Below, piece after piece: positions 21,557-33,494 of a stretch of DNA of 64,000 nucleotides. The first letter of the stretch is position 1. Every line of letters begins with the position of its first letter. The position numbers were made by a program, and so were the translations under genes. Source of the DNA: Symbiodinium natans (taxonomy: Eukaryota > Sar > Dinophyceae > Suessiales > Symbiodiniaceae); contig CAJNDS010002067.1 in assembly GCA_905221605.1 (NCBI GenBank), forward strand, positions 416,501 to 480,500, in the 5' to 3' direction. The notes beneath the pieces were generated by a model. That model saw only the letters and a program-made list of their open reading frames with translations. It did no database searches and was not told the DNA's origin.

Positions 21557-24500
21557 GGATACCACCGCCTTGGGGGGCACGTTCCATGCTGAGTTGATCC
21601 GCTTCAGCATCAAAGGGGGGGCGTTAGATCTGCTGGTAGAGCTAAGACGTATCCTAGTGTTCGTATCGGGTGACAGCATGCAGCTGTCATTCAACTTCGC
21701 ACATGGTGGGACAGTTGGCCCCTTGGACTTTGAGCCAGATGCGCTCATCGATGATGTGGCCTTTCGCCTGAAGTGCTCCTTGAAGCCATCCGAGCAGGTG
21801 TATGCTCGGTTTGTCTGGGAGGGGTCATGCTTGCCATCGCACCGAAAGTTGTCAGCGACCTCATTGAGGGATGGGGACGTGCTTCAGACACTCTGGGCTT
21901 CAGCCGTGCCGCTGGATGAACTGGGCAATGACAGACAGGAAACCCTCCCAAGACGCCATTGGAGCCTGCCAACGTTTGCTGGCAGTTCGGAAGCTGGCAT
22001 GCCTGGCACGCTTGACGTCTCCGCGATGCACAAGCTCGAAGATCATCTGCCGGAGCTGGCAAGGTGCATCACCCCCGCACTGCAGGTCTTGGACATTCGC
22101 CAGTGCGGCTTGCGAGCCGGGTGCCTCCGCAACCTCTTTGCAAAGCTGCCTTCATCTTTGAAAGAGCTTCGCGCGAGCCGAAACTTCATTACTCCAGAAG
22201 CTGTGGACACCCTCTGCGATCGTGCCTTTACCGGCCTCCGAGTTTTGGACGTCGGATACTCGCACTGCACAGACTGCTCTGGCTTGGACCGCCTCAGTGG
22301 GATGATTGGGGGCACCTTGGAGGAGCTGGTGGTGGGTGATCTTGAGGCAGGGTTTAGGGTTTCGGGGTTTGGGGTTTAGGGGTTTAGGGGTTTAGGGGTT
22401 TAGGGGTTTAGGGGTTTAGGGGTTTAGGGTTTAGGGTTTAGGGTTTCGGGTTTAGGGTTTAGGGTTTAGGGTTCCAGAGGCAGTGGCGCGACCACCTACC
22501 CTGCTGGCAGGGGTACTCTCCAGATGCCCCCAACTGAAGGCGATTGATTTCGCCGACAACAACTCTGAAGGCTTTTTGAGTGAGACCTTCAGGAGTCTGG
22601 CACAGCACTGCTCACTGCTGGAGGCCATGCATGGCTACCGCACTGAGCCTGAATCCTCAGTTCTTCACGGCTTTCTCTCTCAGTGCCGCAATCTCGGCCG
22701 ACTGGAAGTTTCGGGAATCTCCACACCCGAAAGCATCAATAAGATGGCCGAGCTACCTTTCTTGAGGTCTCTCCGGTTGGAGTTGTTCTCAAATCACCAA
22801 GACATGATTGACGCAATCTGCAATCTCAAGGTGGAGACCTTGTTTCTGGAGTTCACTTCTCGTGAAGAGGAGGACGACGACGATGAGGACGACGATGAGG
22901 ACTCTGTTGAACTGTGTCTGGACCTTTGCACCAACCCCCAAGACCTGGCGGAGTCTTTTGGCAAGTCCAGTGCAACATGCCTCTCGCTTCTGGCGGGTGG
23001 AGTGGATCCGGTGGTGCTTCAAGCGGTAGGTTCCCGCTTGTATGAGCTTGGGCCTGGCAGGTCCGGAGGTGAGGAATACCCAGCTCCCGGCATTTTGGGC
23101 ACCCTCCTGCAGGTCCCAAGCTCTTGCGTAAACCTTGTGCAGCTGCAAGTCAACTTTTGGGAGCAGATTGATGCAGCCGCCTTAGCCACGGTGGCCGAGA
23201 TGTGTCCTTCTTTGAAGCAGCTGCGGCTGAATGCCGACGATTATGATTTTCAGAAGGCGCCGATCGACGAAGGGGTCCTTGCTCTGGGCCGCCACTGCAG
23301 CAGACTGGAGCACTTGGAGTCCTGGTGTCGGATTAGCTGCTTGAGGGCTTTTTTCCCCAAGAGGTTTCAATAAGACCCACTTCCGGCCCTGAAGTCGTAG
23401 TTCTTGCTTTTGGGCCTTGAACCCTAAACCCTAAACCCTAAACCCTAAACCCCAAAAAACAGCAGACCCAGGACCTCTATGACCGGTGGCTCCGCGACCC
23501 AGCTGCGACCCTGTCCACGGCCATCACCGGGTGGCCCCAGCTCCGTTACTTCTGTGCCGGGGGAACCAGCCGGCAGCCGTGGCAGGTGACTCCCCCAAAA
23601 AGGGGCTTAGGGTTTAGGGTTCAGGGTTAGGGTTTAGAGTTTAGGGTTTCGGGTTTAGGGTTTAGGGTTTAGGGGTTTCCGAAATTTGGGGTACCTTATT
23701 GGGGTCCTTATTAAAAGGGAATCCTACTGTTTGGGGGGTTAGGCTGTGCTACCATGGTGAGGACGCGAGGAAACCGCAGACTCTAGTTCGTTGTGCAAAA
23801 TTCATAGTATATTGTACTATGCAGTAGACGATGCGTTCAAGCCTCCTGGTGCAGTTGGGCAGGGGGAGGGGGGTGGTAATTACGACACTACTACTCCTTC
23901 AGTCCCAACCCGAAGCCCAAAAATTCCCAAGCCTGAAGAGACCTCAAGATCCCAAACCGACACCCGAAGAGCAGTTCAAGGTCCCAAACCCCTGAACCCT
24001 ACAACGCCAGGCCGTTTTAGACCACCACCCAAACGAGCAGCGCCCTACAACCCAAACCCGAAGAGAGCCGAGGGAACCTTGAATCCTGGAAGCTGTGAGC
24101 CCTCCACCCCAAGCCGCCAAACGTCCATGAACGGAACACGAACTGTTTGCGCAAGCAAGAGCCGGGGAGATACCATCTGCGTTCATGTTTTTGTGACCCG
24201 CCTCCGACGCGAAACGCAAAACACGCCTGGCAGTGAGTCGCGCGTGTTGTTAAGAGCCCTAACTACGCCCGCCACCACAAAAATGCAGGCACGGCAATAG
24301 CGGTGCAGGGTTATGTATAGATAGATAGATATACATATATATATACATACATGTATACATATATATATATATATATATACGTCTCACCTACCATAGGATG
24401 CTCTGGCGTAAGCTAGGGAAACACACACGCTGTTCTGATGTTTTGTGCCTTGCAGCCTCAGCGCCCCTGCGCTCCGTGGCTGAGGTGGCAGATCCCGATG

Positions 24501-24646
24501 TCAGGATCGCCCGCGCACTGGCGGCTTCTTGCCCACTCCTGCAGCAAGCCATCTTCTACGGCGAGGGCCTCCACAAGTGGTACCGGCTCCTCGAAGCATC
24601 GTGCCCCATCTATGGCGAGCCGTGCTTGGATTCAGATGATGAGTGA
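21557..24646 (+). CDS. Ubiquitin-like plus leucine-rich-repeat protein, four recognised exons
   Basis: Exon 1 (21557-22346) first encodes a region resembling a ubiquitin-like fold (DDVAFRLKCSL, LSATSLRDGDVLQTLW), then leucine-rich repeats (LQVLDIRQCGLRAGCLRNL, LKELRASRNF, LRVLDVGYSHC). Exon 2 (22480 to about 23346) continues with LKAIDFADNN, LGRLEVSGIS, an acidic stretch EEEDDDDEDDDED, and LKQLRLNADD. Exon 3 (about 23466-23585) has GWPQLRYFCAGG. The last exon (about 24480-24646) has ARALAASCPLLQQAIFYGEG and ends LDSDDE before TGA. Intron 1 (22347-22479) is 133 bp of TTTAGGG-type repeat with GC-AG ends, and the word GAGGCAG is repeated at both junctions. LRR proteins of this type usually mediate protein binding. 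The partner is unknown. Boundaries of exons 3 and 4 are less certain than exons 1 and 2. Confidence 0.82.
23670..23745. mobile_element. TIR element, family B, partial copy
   Basis: GGGGTTTCCGAAATTTGGGG then TACCTTATTGGGGTCC and GGGAATCCTACTGTTTGGGG match the left and middle parts of the copy at 36.6 kb. The right arm is missing or diverged. Confidence 0.5.
24313..24382. repeat. AT-rich microsatellite (TAGA, TACA, TA units)
   Basis: ATAGATAGATAGATA passes into alternating TA and TACA units. It lies in the last predicted intron of the LRR gene. Confidence 0.9.
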
Positions 24647-24978
24647 ATGAGAAGCGGGGGCATCATGCCCTTGATGTTGAACCTGTGACTCTGAGCTGCC
24701 GCTGTGAAAGTGCCTACTGGAACTCATGTTTGCCGCAGTCCTGCCGGTTAAAGAGGGACCCTAGTTGTCGGAATCACAGGGCATAGTTCCTTCTGGTGGG
24801 ATGTCGAGTGTGCCAGAGTTCCTAGACCCTAAATCCGAGAAACAATCGCCCACTGTAAGCCGTAAAGCCTTAAACAGAAGCCTCTACAATACCTTCTCGA
24901 AAGCCCCCCTAGCTCCGAAAACCCCTGGCTAACCCTAAACCCTGTGTTTGCCCTATGTCAACAAGTCCATGGTAGCCC

Positions 24979-25102
24979 TAGTTCTTAGTAGTGAATGCGG
25001 GATTTAATGGGATCTATAGGTACCCTACATAGTCCCTTAAAGGGCATATATAGGGGGACGTACGTACCTCATTCCCTCATTCCCTACTAAGGACGAACGT
25101 TA
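24979..25102. mobile_element. TIR element, family D, copy 1
   Basis: The left end GTTCTTAGTAGTGAATGCGG and the right end CATTCCCTACTAAGGAC are inverted repeats. The core has CCTTAAAGGG. A second copy at 34.96-35.15 kb has better arms. It lies beyond the LRR stop, in intergenic DNA or a following gene. Confidence 0.6.
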
Positions 25103-25681
25103 GCCGTATGTTAGCCCTGCGCATCTCGACATTGGTGGGATCTTTCGCTTGTGACAGATATGGTTTCGTCGTGCTGTGCTTCCGCCGTTTCATCTGTTTT
25201 CGTTTAGGATTCAGGGTTCAGGGTTTAGGGTAAGGGCTTGGGGCTTCGGTGTAAGGGTTCAGGGTTCGGGAAAAGCTGGCTGCTCTTTCTAGTACCGGTG
25301 CTTGCTGGTGTTTCTGTCGTTGCTACTCTTCTGGTGAAAATTGCCCTAAACAACCCCCAAACCTTGGGAGGCGCGGCGGGTGGTCGAATACCACCAAGCG
25401 CACATCTCGGCTGCTTGGAAAGGTTGGGGGAGGGCACGACCGCGCGAGGTTCTGGGTACTGGTAAAAAGGCGGGATTATGCATGTAAAAGGCTATTGCAG
25501 TGTGCTGCCTTCATTTTAGCCCTAAACCCTGAACCCTAAACCCCAAACCCTGCACCCTACACCCTAAACCCTGCACCCTCAGCCATGCACCCTAAACCCT
25601 GCACCCTAAACCCTAAACCCTAAACCCTAAACCCTAAGCCCTAAGCCCTAAACCCTAAACCCTAAACCCTACACCTTCAAG

Positions 25682-25738
25682 CCCAGGATCATCTTCTCAG
25701 AAGTTGCGCGGGTGCAGGCGGGGCTCAAAATCTTGGAG
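25682..25738 (+). CDS. Exon-like island, unidentified
   Basis: Between TTCAAG and GGAG|GTGGGT the phase 0 frame reads PRIIFSEVARVQAGLKILE. It is short but protein-like, with a good GT donor. CCCTAAA lies upstream and TTTAGGG downstream. Confidence 0.4.
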
Positions 25739-26391
25739 GTGGGTTGATTGGCTCCCGGCTTCGATCCTGCCACCTCTCCAGGTCTTCCCAAGTGCCGTGT
25801 TTAGGGTTTAGGGTTTAGGGTTTGGGGTTTGGGGTTTAGGTTTTAGGGTTTAGGGTTTAGGATTCCGTTTAGGATTTAGGGTTAGGGTTTAGAATTCCCT
25901 TTAGGGTTTAGGGTTTTGGGTTTGAGGGTTTGAGGGTTGAGGGTTCACGGTTTAGGGTGCAGGCTTGAAGATTCCGCGCATCGCATAAGAGTGCACTCTG
26001 AATGCCTCAAGATGCCTTCAACATCTATCTAAGCTCCTGTAGGAGCGCTAAACCTTAAACGCTAAACGCTAAACCCTAGACCCTAAACCCTAAATCCTAA
26101 ATCCTAAATCCTAAACCCTAAACCCTAAACCCTAAGCACGCGAAGGTAGCGAGAAGCCATTTCGGCACACGCTCTCCACCGGTGCCTCGACTTTAGCAGT
26201 GGCTTCGGGTTTAGGGTTTGGGGTTTTGAGGTTTTGTTTTGGGGAGGGTCTACAGACCCCTCAACGCCCCATCAGCAACCCTATACGCCAAACCCTAAAC
26301 CTGAAACCCTTCAAGACCCTAATTGCACCCCCAAAAGCCCCGAAATAAACACCTACCCCTACATCACCCTTCAAATGCCCTATAGACAACC

Positions 26392-26430
<39 letters not shown>

Positions 26431-26536
26431 ACCCTAAACCCTAAACCCCAAACCCTAAACCCCAAACCCTAAACCCTAAACCCTAAACCCCAAACCATAA
26501 ACCCCAAACCCTAAACCCCAAACCCTAAACCCAACA

Positions 26537-26631
26537 GCCTCCATTTGGCCCAGGTCTCGACCGCCCACGGCGCAGCCGCGCCGGCTCGGAGCGACCCGGG
26601 GGCGCGCACCGGGCCTTCTGGCCTGAGAGGG
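26537..26631 (+). CDS. GC-rich exon-like island, frame unresolved
   Basis: An island of about 95 bp follows AACAG and precedes a TTTAGGG block. At least two frames are open (for example LHLAQVSTAHGAAAPARSD), so I cannot choose. From 25.75 to 28.70 kb apart from this I see only telomere-type blocks, a tandem repeat and low-confidence fragments. Confidence 0.25.
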
Positions 26632-27120
26632 GGTTTAGGGGGTTTAGGGTTTGGGGTTTAGGGTTTAGGGTTTGGGGTTTGGGGTTTCGGGTTTGGGGGT
26701 TTGGGTTTGGGGTTTGGGTTTAGGGTTTAGGGTTTGGGGTTTAGGGTTTGGGGGTTTGGGGTTTGGTGTTTAGGGTTTGGGGTTTTGGGTTTGGGGGTTT
26801 GGGGGTTTGGAGTTTAGAGTTTGAGTTTGGGTTTAGCGTTTAGGGTTTGGGGTTTGGGGTTTCGGGTTTAGGGTTTAGTGTTTGGGGTTTAGGGTTTAGG
26901 GTTTTGGGTTTGGGGGTTTGGGGTTTGGGGTTTGGGGGTTTAGGGTTTGGGGGTTTAGGGTTTGGGGGTTTGGGGTTCAGTGTTTGGGGTTTAGGGTTTG
27001 GGGTTGGGGTTTGGGGTTTAGGGTTTGGGGTTTGGGTGTTTGGGGTTGAGGGTTTTCGGGGGTTGGGGTCTGGGGGTTTAGGGTTCAGGGTTTAGGGTTT
27101 GGGGTTTGGGGTTTAGGGTG
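26632..27120. repeat. Variant telomere-type block (TTTGGGG/TTTAGGG mixture)
   Basis: Nearly 500 bp of G-rich heptamers and octamers alternate TTTAGGG, TTTGGGG and TTTGGGGG. The open frame through it (Gly-Leu-Gly-Phe repeats) is a repeat artefact. Confidence 0.9.
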
Positions 27121-28059
27121 CAGGGGCACCTATAAGCAGGCTAAAGCCGGCATGCAGATGTAGAGCATGTTGAAACTGAAGTTATCTTACTTGACCTTGC
27201 TTGTATATGCCCCTGCAGGGTTGTTTTAGGACCTACTTGACCCCTAAACCCTAAACTCTAAGTCCCCAAACCCTAAGCCCTAAGCCCTAAGACCTAAACC
27301 CTAAACCCCTACTTTACTTATAAGGACTTCGAAACTTCTCCGTAAATGTTTGGAGTCGACATCCGGGTGTTCTTGTTAAGACCCTTCAAGATGCTTTCCT
27401 AGAATGAATTAGTATCTGTGTGACCAGAAAAAAGTTGTATAAAAAAGCTATATTGTAAGGAATATAGTGCGCTTATTATGGCAACCTTAAACCCTAAATG
27501 GGACCCGGCTGCACTGGGTTTGTACGGGCACGGGTTAACTTACCACAGATGTTGCACGCCCGCAGCGTCCGGCCATGTTCTTGCCATCGACTTTTGAGCT
27601 CTGACTCCCCAAACCCTAAACCCTCAGCCCCAAACCGTGATCAAGCCCAAGCCCAAAAGCGTGCATTTGGTTTCGGGTGGCCTGCCCACAATCCTAAGAC
27701 CTTGTGTTGAGAGTGTAGGGTTTTGGGGGGCTGAGCATTTGGGGGTTGCAGTCGGGCAGTTTTTGTGCGGGGCTGAGGGTTTGGGTTTAGGACAAGTATT
27801 CGGGTCGCGGGGTCTTGGGGTTGCAGCGCCCTAAACCCTAAGCCCCAAGCCCTAAGCCCTAAACCCTAAACCCTAAACCCTAAACCCGAAACCCTAAACC
27901 CTAAACCCTAAACCCCAAACCCCAACCCCAAACCCACTAAACCCTGAACCCCAAACCCCAGACCCCAAACCCCAAACCCCAAACCCTAACCCTAGACTCT
28001 AAACCCTAAACCCTAAACCCTTATCCTTATAGATTTAAAGCCCTATTCACTTTTTGGTG

Positions 28060-28217
28060 CATGTACCCCCGGTTGTTGAGCACTTTTTGGTGAGCTATTT
28101 TTGGTGCGTCGGCACCGTTCTTGAGCACTTTTTGGTGCGTCGGCACCGTTCTTGAGCCATTTTTGGTGCGTCGGCGCCGTTCTTGAGCCATTTTTTGTGT
28201 GTCGGCACCGTTGTTGA
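28060..28217. repeat. 31 bp tandem repeat with GTGCGTCGGCACCG
   Basis: Four to five copies of a unit with TTTTTGGTGCGTCGGCACCG and TTCTTGAG are arranged head to tail, with mutations increasing toward both ends. CGGCACCG contains a short palindrome. No coding role is apparent. Confidence 0.85.
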
Positions 28218-28704
28218 GTGAACTTTATATTTCTTAATATTATGGGATTCTTTGGGTGGGTTTGTTCCTAAGCCTGGAACCCCCTAATGATTAGTGAATG
28301 CTAGAACAGTGACCCTCTAAACCCTAAACCCTAAACCCTAAACCCTAAACCCTAAATCCTAAACCCTAAACCCTAAACCCTAAACCCTAAACCCTAAACC
28401 CTAAACCCTAAACCCTAAACCCTAAACTTCTTGAAGTTGAGGGGTTGAGTTGTTGGGTTCACGCGGCTCAAGGGTCCCAGGGTTAAGGGAGTTAGTTAAG
28501 TTATAGGGACTTGCCGGATGACAAAAGGCAGTGCTTGTTTATGGTTATTCAGTCTGAGGCCCATAAACCCTATAAGCCCCAAACCCTATAAACCCTAAAC
28601 CTGCATTCCTTAGCCTATAAACCCTTAACCAAACCCTAAAGCCTCTAAGAGCCCTAAAAACCCTAAAGACCCTAAACACTTAAAAACCCTAAACCCTAGT
28701 TGAG

Positions 28705-28790
28705 GATTACCTGCTGGGTGACGGCCGCGGGGAATCTGGTCCGTTAGACCTCCGCGGTCGGCCGGTGCCACCGCCGGTGAGGCAGGGCGG
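28705..28790 (+). CDS. Exon-like island, unidentified
   Basis: After TTGAG| the phase 0 frame reads DYLLGDGRGESGPLDLRG then RPVPPPVRQGG up to a TTTAGGG block. The composition is protein-like. It could belong to the gene at 29.5-33.2 kb, but the join is not resolved. Confidence 0.4.
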
Positions 28791-29126
28791 GAGGTTTAGG
28801 GTTTAGGGTTTAGGGTTTAGGGTGTAGGGTTTAGGGTTTTGGGTGTCGGGTTCAGGGGGTTTAGGGATGATTGCTTGAGAACCACCCCAGAAAGTTGCAG
28901 ACATTCCCTCTATTGCCCTGGCAAGGAAGAAAGAACATTCTGGGTTCTTACAGAAATAGTAGTTGAGGGTTTCACGCCGCGTGTTTCCCTAACCGACCCG
29001 AAACCCTAAACCCCAAACCCTAAACCCTCCTAAACCCTAGGACCTGAACCCTAAGCCCTGACCCCTAAACCCTAAGCCCTAAGCCCTAAGCCCTAAGCCC
29101 TAAACCCTAAACCCTAAACCCTAAAC

Positions 29127-29220
29127 CCGTTGATGACTTTGCTGTAGACAAGCTTCTGCGGTCCCCTTGGACCCAAGGTCGCGCTTCTTATTGGCTCTCA
29201 GTCGGGAATTGGGGAATTTG
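29127..29220 (+). CDS. Exon-like island, unidentified
   Basis: The frame VDDFAVDKLLRSPWTQGR then ASYWLSVGNW is open between a CCCTAAA block and a TTTAGGG block. No family was recognised and the junctions are unresolved. Confidence 0.35.
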
Positions 29221-29495
29221 TAAGGTTCGGGGGTCAGGATTTGGGGGTTTAGGGTTTAGGGCTAGGGTTTAGGGCTTAGGGCATTACAGGGTTTAGGGTT
29301 TAGGGCTTCCATCCCCCCTTGCATTGCCCTGGAAGGAACCGTTAGAATGGGCAGCAAGTTCCCTAACGAAGAGCCTGAAGGTGCCCTAGAAACCCTAAAC
29401 CCTAAACCCTAAACCCTAAACCCAAAATCCTGAACCCTAATCCTAAACCCTAAAACCTAAACCCCAAACCCTCCTCAATGGAAGTTCCTTTGCAG

Positions 29496-32400
29496 AAAAA
29501 ACTGCAGGCTGCGGCGGCCCCTGCGCGCGCCAGGCGAGAACCGTCTCGCGTGAGAGTGTTTTTGTCGACCTGTTTTCGGGTGTAGGTTTTTCGGGCTTTA
29601 AGAGTTTAGGGTGCAGGGTTTTAGGGGTTTGAGGGCATAGGGTTTAGGGTTTAGGGTGTAGGGTTTTAGGGCTTTGGGGGTTAGGGTTTTGGGGCTGTAG
29701 GGTTTCGTGGGATATAGGGTTCAGGGTTTTTTGGGGGCTCGGGACGCTTGGGGTTTCAGGGATTCAGGGTTTCAGGGTTTCAGGGCTGCAGCGATTTGGG
29801 GCTTCGGGCTTAGTCTCTAAACCCTAAACCCGAAACCCTAAACCCCTAAACCCCTAAACCCTAAACCCTAAACCCGAAACCCTAAACCCCAAAACCCTAA
29901 GTTGAGGTCCATGTTGAAAAAAGAAGCGTGCCCTGAGGTAGCGGCCGAAGCTGTCCTCCGCCCATCGTAGGCGCCTGCATGTGAGGGGTTTTGGGCGGGT
30001 TTCATAGGGTTTGGGGTTGAGGTTGAGGGGTTCAGCGGATTTTCTCGGGGTTCCGGGTTTCATGGGGTTTGGGGTTGAGGTTTAGGGGTTCAGCGGATTT
30101 TTTCGGGGTTCCGGGAAAGGGCTTCGGACGTCTGAAATCGAGTTCGCCCCAAACCCTGAACCTTAAATCCTGATCTCCAAACCCAAGATATCCTGAACCC
30201 GAAGCTTCTCTAAAGCTCCGGGACCCTGGCTCCGCGGCCTGGGAACTCCTTCCAGAAAAGTTTCTTAAAGCCATTCAAGCCATTGAAGTTCTAAACCCTA
30301 AACCCTAAACCCTAAACCCTAAACCCTAAACCCTAAACCCTAAACCCGAAACCCTAAACCCTAAACCCTAAACCCCAAGGTGCCGGCGGCTCCACCCCGC
30401 GTGCTTCGCCTCGGCAGCTTCCTCCGCTGGTGTACGAAGGCTTCTTAGGATTCTATGTATTCTTTAGAGGAACCTACAGCCTAAACCCTAAACCCTAAAC
30501 CCTAAGCCCTAAACCCTAAACCCCTTACTTATATGATGTTCAGATGTTAAGCGGAGGGTCAGGGGTGTGACAAGAGGGGTAGCTTTGAGGTTTTGCGAGG
30601 GGGCCTTCAAGAGGGCTTTGTGGGGATCTTGGGCGCTGAGGGCTGTCGGGTTTTGCTGCGATTCGGCGCCCCATGAACCTCTACGGTAAGTGTCAGACTA
30701 GCCTGGGAAGTACAGAGCCCGGCTCTGCAAGGCAGTAGACGCGTTCCACCGCGTGGGGTTGGCCCTAAAGCCCACAGCCTAAACCCTACACCCTACACCC
30801 TAAACCCTAAACCCTAAACCCTAAACCCTAAACCCTAAACCCTAAACCCCACAAACCCCAAAGGGAGGTCTTGGGATGCCAGCCACGATGGGCACATGCC
30901 GGGCTTCTGCAGTTGCACTCTGCTAAAGAGCATCAGCCCTCTGAAGGCCAAAACCCCCCAAAACCTCACTTGGGGTTAGGGTTTAGGGCTTAGGGCTGAG
31001 GGTTTAGGGTTTAGGGTTTAGGGTTTAGGGGAAGCCTTGAATTCCCTAAAGAGCCCTCAATCCCTAAGTCTAAACCCTCTAAACTCTCCCTTAAGCACCG
31101 AAAGCCTTTTAAACCCCTAAAGCCCTTCAACCGCAAACCCCGGCTTAAACCCTTGAAGCCCTTTCAACCTTACAACCCTAAAAAGACATCCTAAACCCGG
31201 GCCTAGGGCTTTGGGTTTAGCCAAAGCCCTAAACCGCTTAAAGCCCCCAAACGCCCTCGAAGTCTCATCCCCCACTGGTCCCTATCCCTATAAACCCTAA
31301 ACCCCAAACCCCAAACCCCAAACCCCAAACCCTAAACCCTAAACCGCAGGCATCGACAGCTCCCTGGCTGGCAAGCGGCTGCCTCCGACCTGGTTTGCCG
31401 ACCCTTGGACCCTGCAGGCACCCTCGCACTCCGGGTTTAGGGTTTAGGGTTTAGGGGTTTAGGGTTTAGGGTTTAGGGGTTTGGGGTTTAGGGTTTACGG
31501 TTTAGGGTTTAGGGGTTTGGGGTTTAGGGTTTAGGGTTTGGGGGTTTAGGGTTTAGGGTTTAGGGTTTTGGAGGTTTCCCTTCATGAGGATTTTCGGGTT
31601 CAGGGTTTATGCCCAACATCTCTCTTGATCTGGGAGAGTTCCTTAAGTTATGATAGAGATCGTGATGTGGCTCCAAAAGTATCCCTAACCCCTTAACCCC
31701 AAACCCTATACCCGACTGTCTTCCTGGGATGCTGGACCCTGCAGGGGGGCTGCTTTTAATGCACTAGGCTTTGCAGTGCTTCTGGGTTTCCAGGGATGCA
31801 GGACATTCTTGTTTTAGGAGTTCAGGGTTTAGGGTTTAGGGTTTAGGGTTTAGGGTTTAGGGCTTCTGGGTTTCGAGGCTTTCTCGGCTCTTTCGCCACC
31901 CCAAGTTGCTTTCAGAGCCCTCAAGCTCTCCATCCGGAAGGCTTTTGAGGGCTTCAAGTGCTTTAGGGCTGCATAGGGCTTTCAGGGGCTTGAGGGCTTC
32001 AGAGGTCTGGGATGTGTGAGGCCGTCAAGGCTTTCAGCTGAACCCCTATCACCACCGAAAGCCCCACCCCGCCCAATAAGCCCTACTTGGAGGTTCATGG
32101 GTACTTCTAAGCGGGGTTATAAGTGCCATAAGTAAGGTTGTAACCATTGCAAACTTACCTGGGGCCCCGCATCGCTTGAGCTGTTAGGGCTTTGAGCCCG
32201 GCTTCTAAAGCCTGAACCCTAAACCGTAAACCCTAACCCCTAAACCCCAAACCCTAAACCCTAAACCATAAACCCCAAAGCCTATTCTCCAAACCCTAAA
32301 CCCTAAACCCTAAACCCTAAACCCTAAACCCTAAACCCTAAACCCTAAACCCTAAACCCTAAACCCTAAACCCTAAACCCTAAACCCTAAACCCTAAACA

Positions 32401-33185
32401 CTAATTTGATGTTCCAAGCCCCATGTTGGCTTCAGGCCGAAGAGCCCGACAGGCACCGGTGGCGGGTTTTGGGGTTTAGGGTTTAGAGTTTAGGATGGTT
32501 TAGGATTTTGGGGTTTAGGGTTTAGGGTTTGGGGTTTAGGGTTTGGGGTTTTGGCGTTTTAGGGTGTAGGGTTTAGAGCAAGTTGGCCGCTGCTGGGAAT
32601 GAGGTTTTAGGGTTTAGGGGTTAAGGTTGACACAGACTTGGGGAGTCAATCTGCCCCATAGGCAGTGCAGCAGCTGATGTTTCTAATCACCCCTCAGGTT
32701 CATCATCAGAGCTCAAGTTTGGAGTTGCTTTTGTAAAAAACCCTAAACCCTAAACCCTAAACCCTAAACCCTAAACCCTAAACCCTAAACCCTAAACCCT
32801 AAACCCTAAACCCTAAACCCTAAACCCCAGACCGCAGGTTGGGCTTGGAGTTGCAAGCCTACTCTTTGCGCATTCCAGCCAGGCAGCGTCCGACAGAGGC
32901 GGACACCGGCGACAAGGACTTCTTGCCTTAAGGGTTTAGCATTTAGGGTTGAGGGTTTAGGGTTCGAAAACTAGTGTTCGGGTGCGTTGAACCCGACTTG
33001 GAAGTCTCCAGTAACCTCCAAGTAGGGGCTTTCATCCCAGGCGAAAGATTCCTGCAGCTCTAACCCGAAGCCGGAACCCTGCGTGCGCAGGAAGCCGGGC
33101 CAAACGAGGACGAGGCAGAGACATGGAGTTTGAAGTCTCAAGCTACTTGCATCACACCCTCAGCCCCAGACCACAAAAGCCCTAG
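29496..33185 (+). CDS. Unidentified six-exon gene (3' part)
   Basis: Joined exons are 29496-29549, 30380-30439, 31350-31417, 32436-32465, 32838-32916 and 33091-33185, ending in TAG. Peptide pieces in order include TAGCGGPCARQARTVS, RQLPPLVYEG, IDSSLAGKRLPPTWFADPW, AEEPDRHRWR, VGLGVASLLFAHSSQ and GRGRDMEFEVSSYLHHTL. The joins use GT (GTGAGA), GC (GAAG|GCTTCT and CTGCAG|GCACCC), GT and GA (CAAG|GACTTC), always to AG, with phases matching at every junction. Introns carry TTTAGGG near the 5' end and CCCTAAA near the 3' end. I do not recognise the protein. Some islands have a second open frame, so the chain is plausible rather than proven. Confidence 0.5.
32083..32156. mobile_element. TIR element, family A, copy at 32.1 kb
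   Basis: It opens CTACTTGGAGGTTCATGGGT, then ACTTCTAAGCGGGGTTATAA and GTAAGGTTGTAACC. It lies in the intron between the exons at 31350 and 32436. Confidence 0.55.
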
Positions 33186-33380
33186 ATAGAACCTCAACCC
33201 TGAACCCTAAACCCTAAACCCTAAACCCCAAACCCTAAGCCCTAAACCCTAAACCCTACACCCTAAGCCCTAAACCCTAAACCCTAAACCCTGAACCCTA
33301 CGCACAGCACCCTGGGCTGCGAAACCAGGTTTCATCTTGATCCCATTGTTCCTGGAGCCCATGTTCCCCGTAACTAGGGA

Positions 33381-33494
33381 GTATTCCTTGGGATGTTCCC
33401 CCTTATGCTAGCAGTCCTTAATGGGGATTCCAATCGGGGTACTATAATCCCTAGTAAGGACTGTTAGTATAAGGGGGAACATCCCAAGGAGTAC
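33381..33494. mobile_element. TIR element, family C, copy 2 (40 bp arms)
   Basis: The left arm 33381-33420 and right arm 33455-33494 are inverted copies with about three mismatches. The arms contain CCTTGGGATGTTCCCCCTTA, then TGCTAGCAG or TACTAACAG and TCCTTA. The loop is only 34 bp, so the RNA would fold into a strong hairpin. This is the best-preserved copy of the family. Confidence 0.85.

Noticed and set aside
22789-23148. Minus-strand open frames over LRR exon 2
   Set aside because: The plus frame has clear leucine-rich repeats, so the minus frames are shadows.
23791-24300. A 169-codon open frame
   Set aside because: It lies between exons 3 and 4 of the LRR gene, starts with Pro-Lys-rich heptamer readings, and has no motif.
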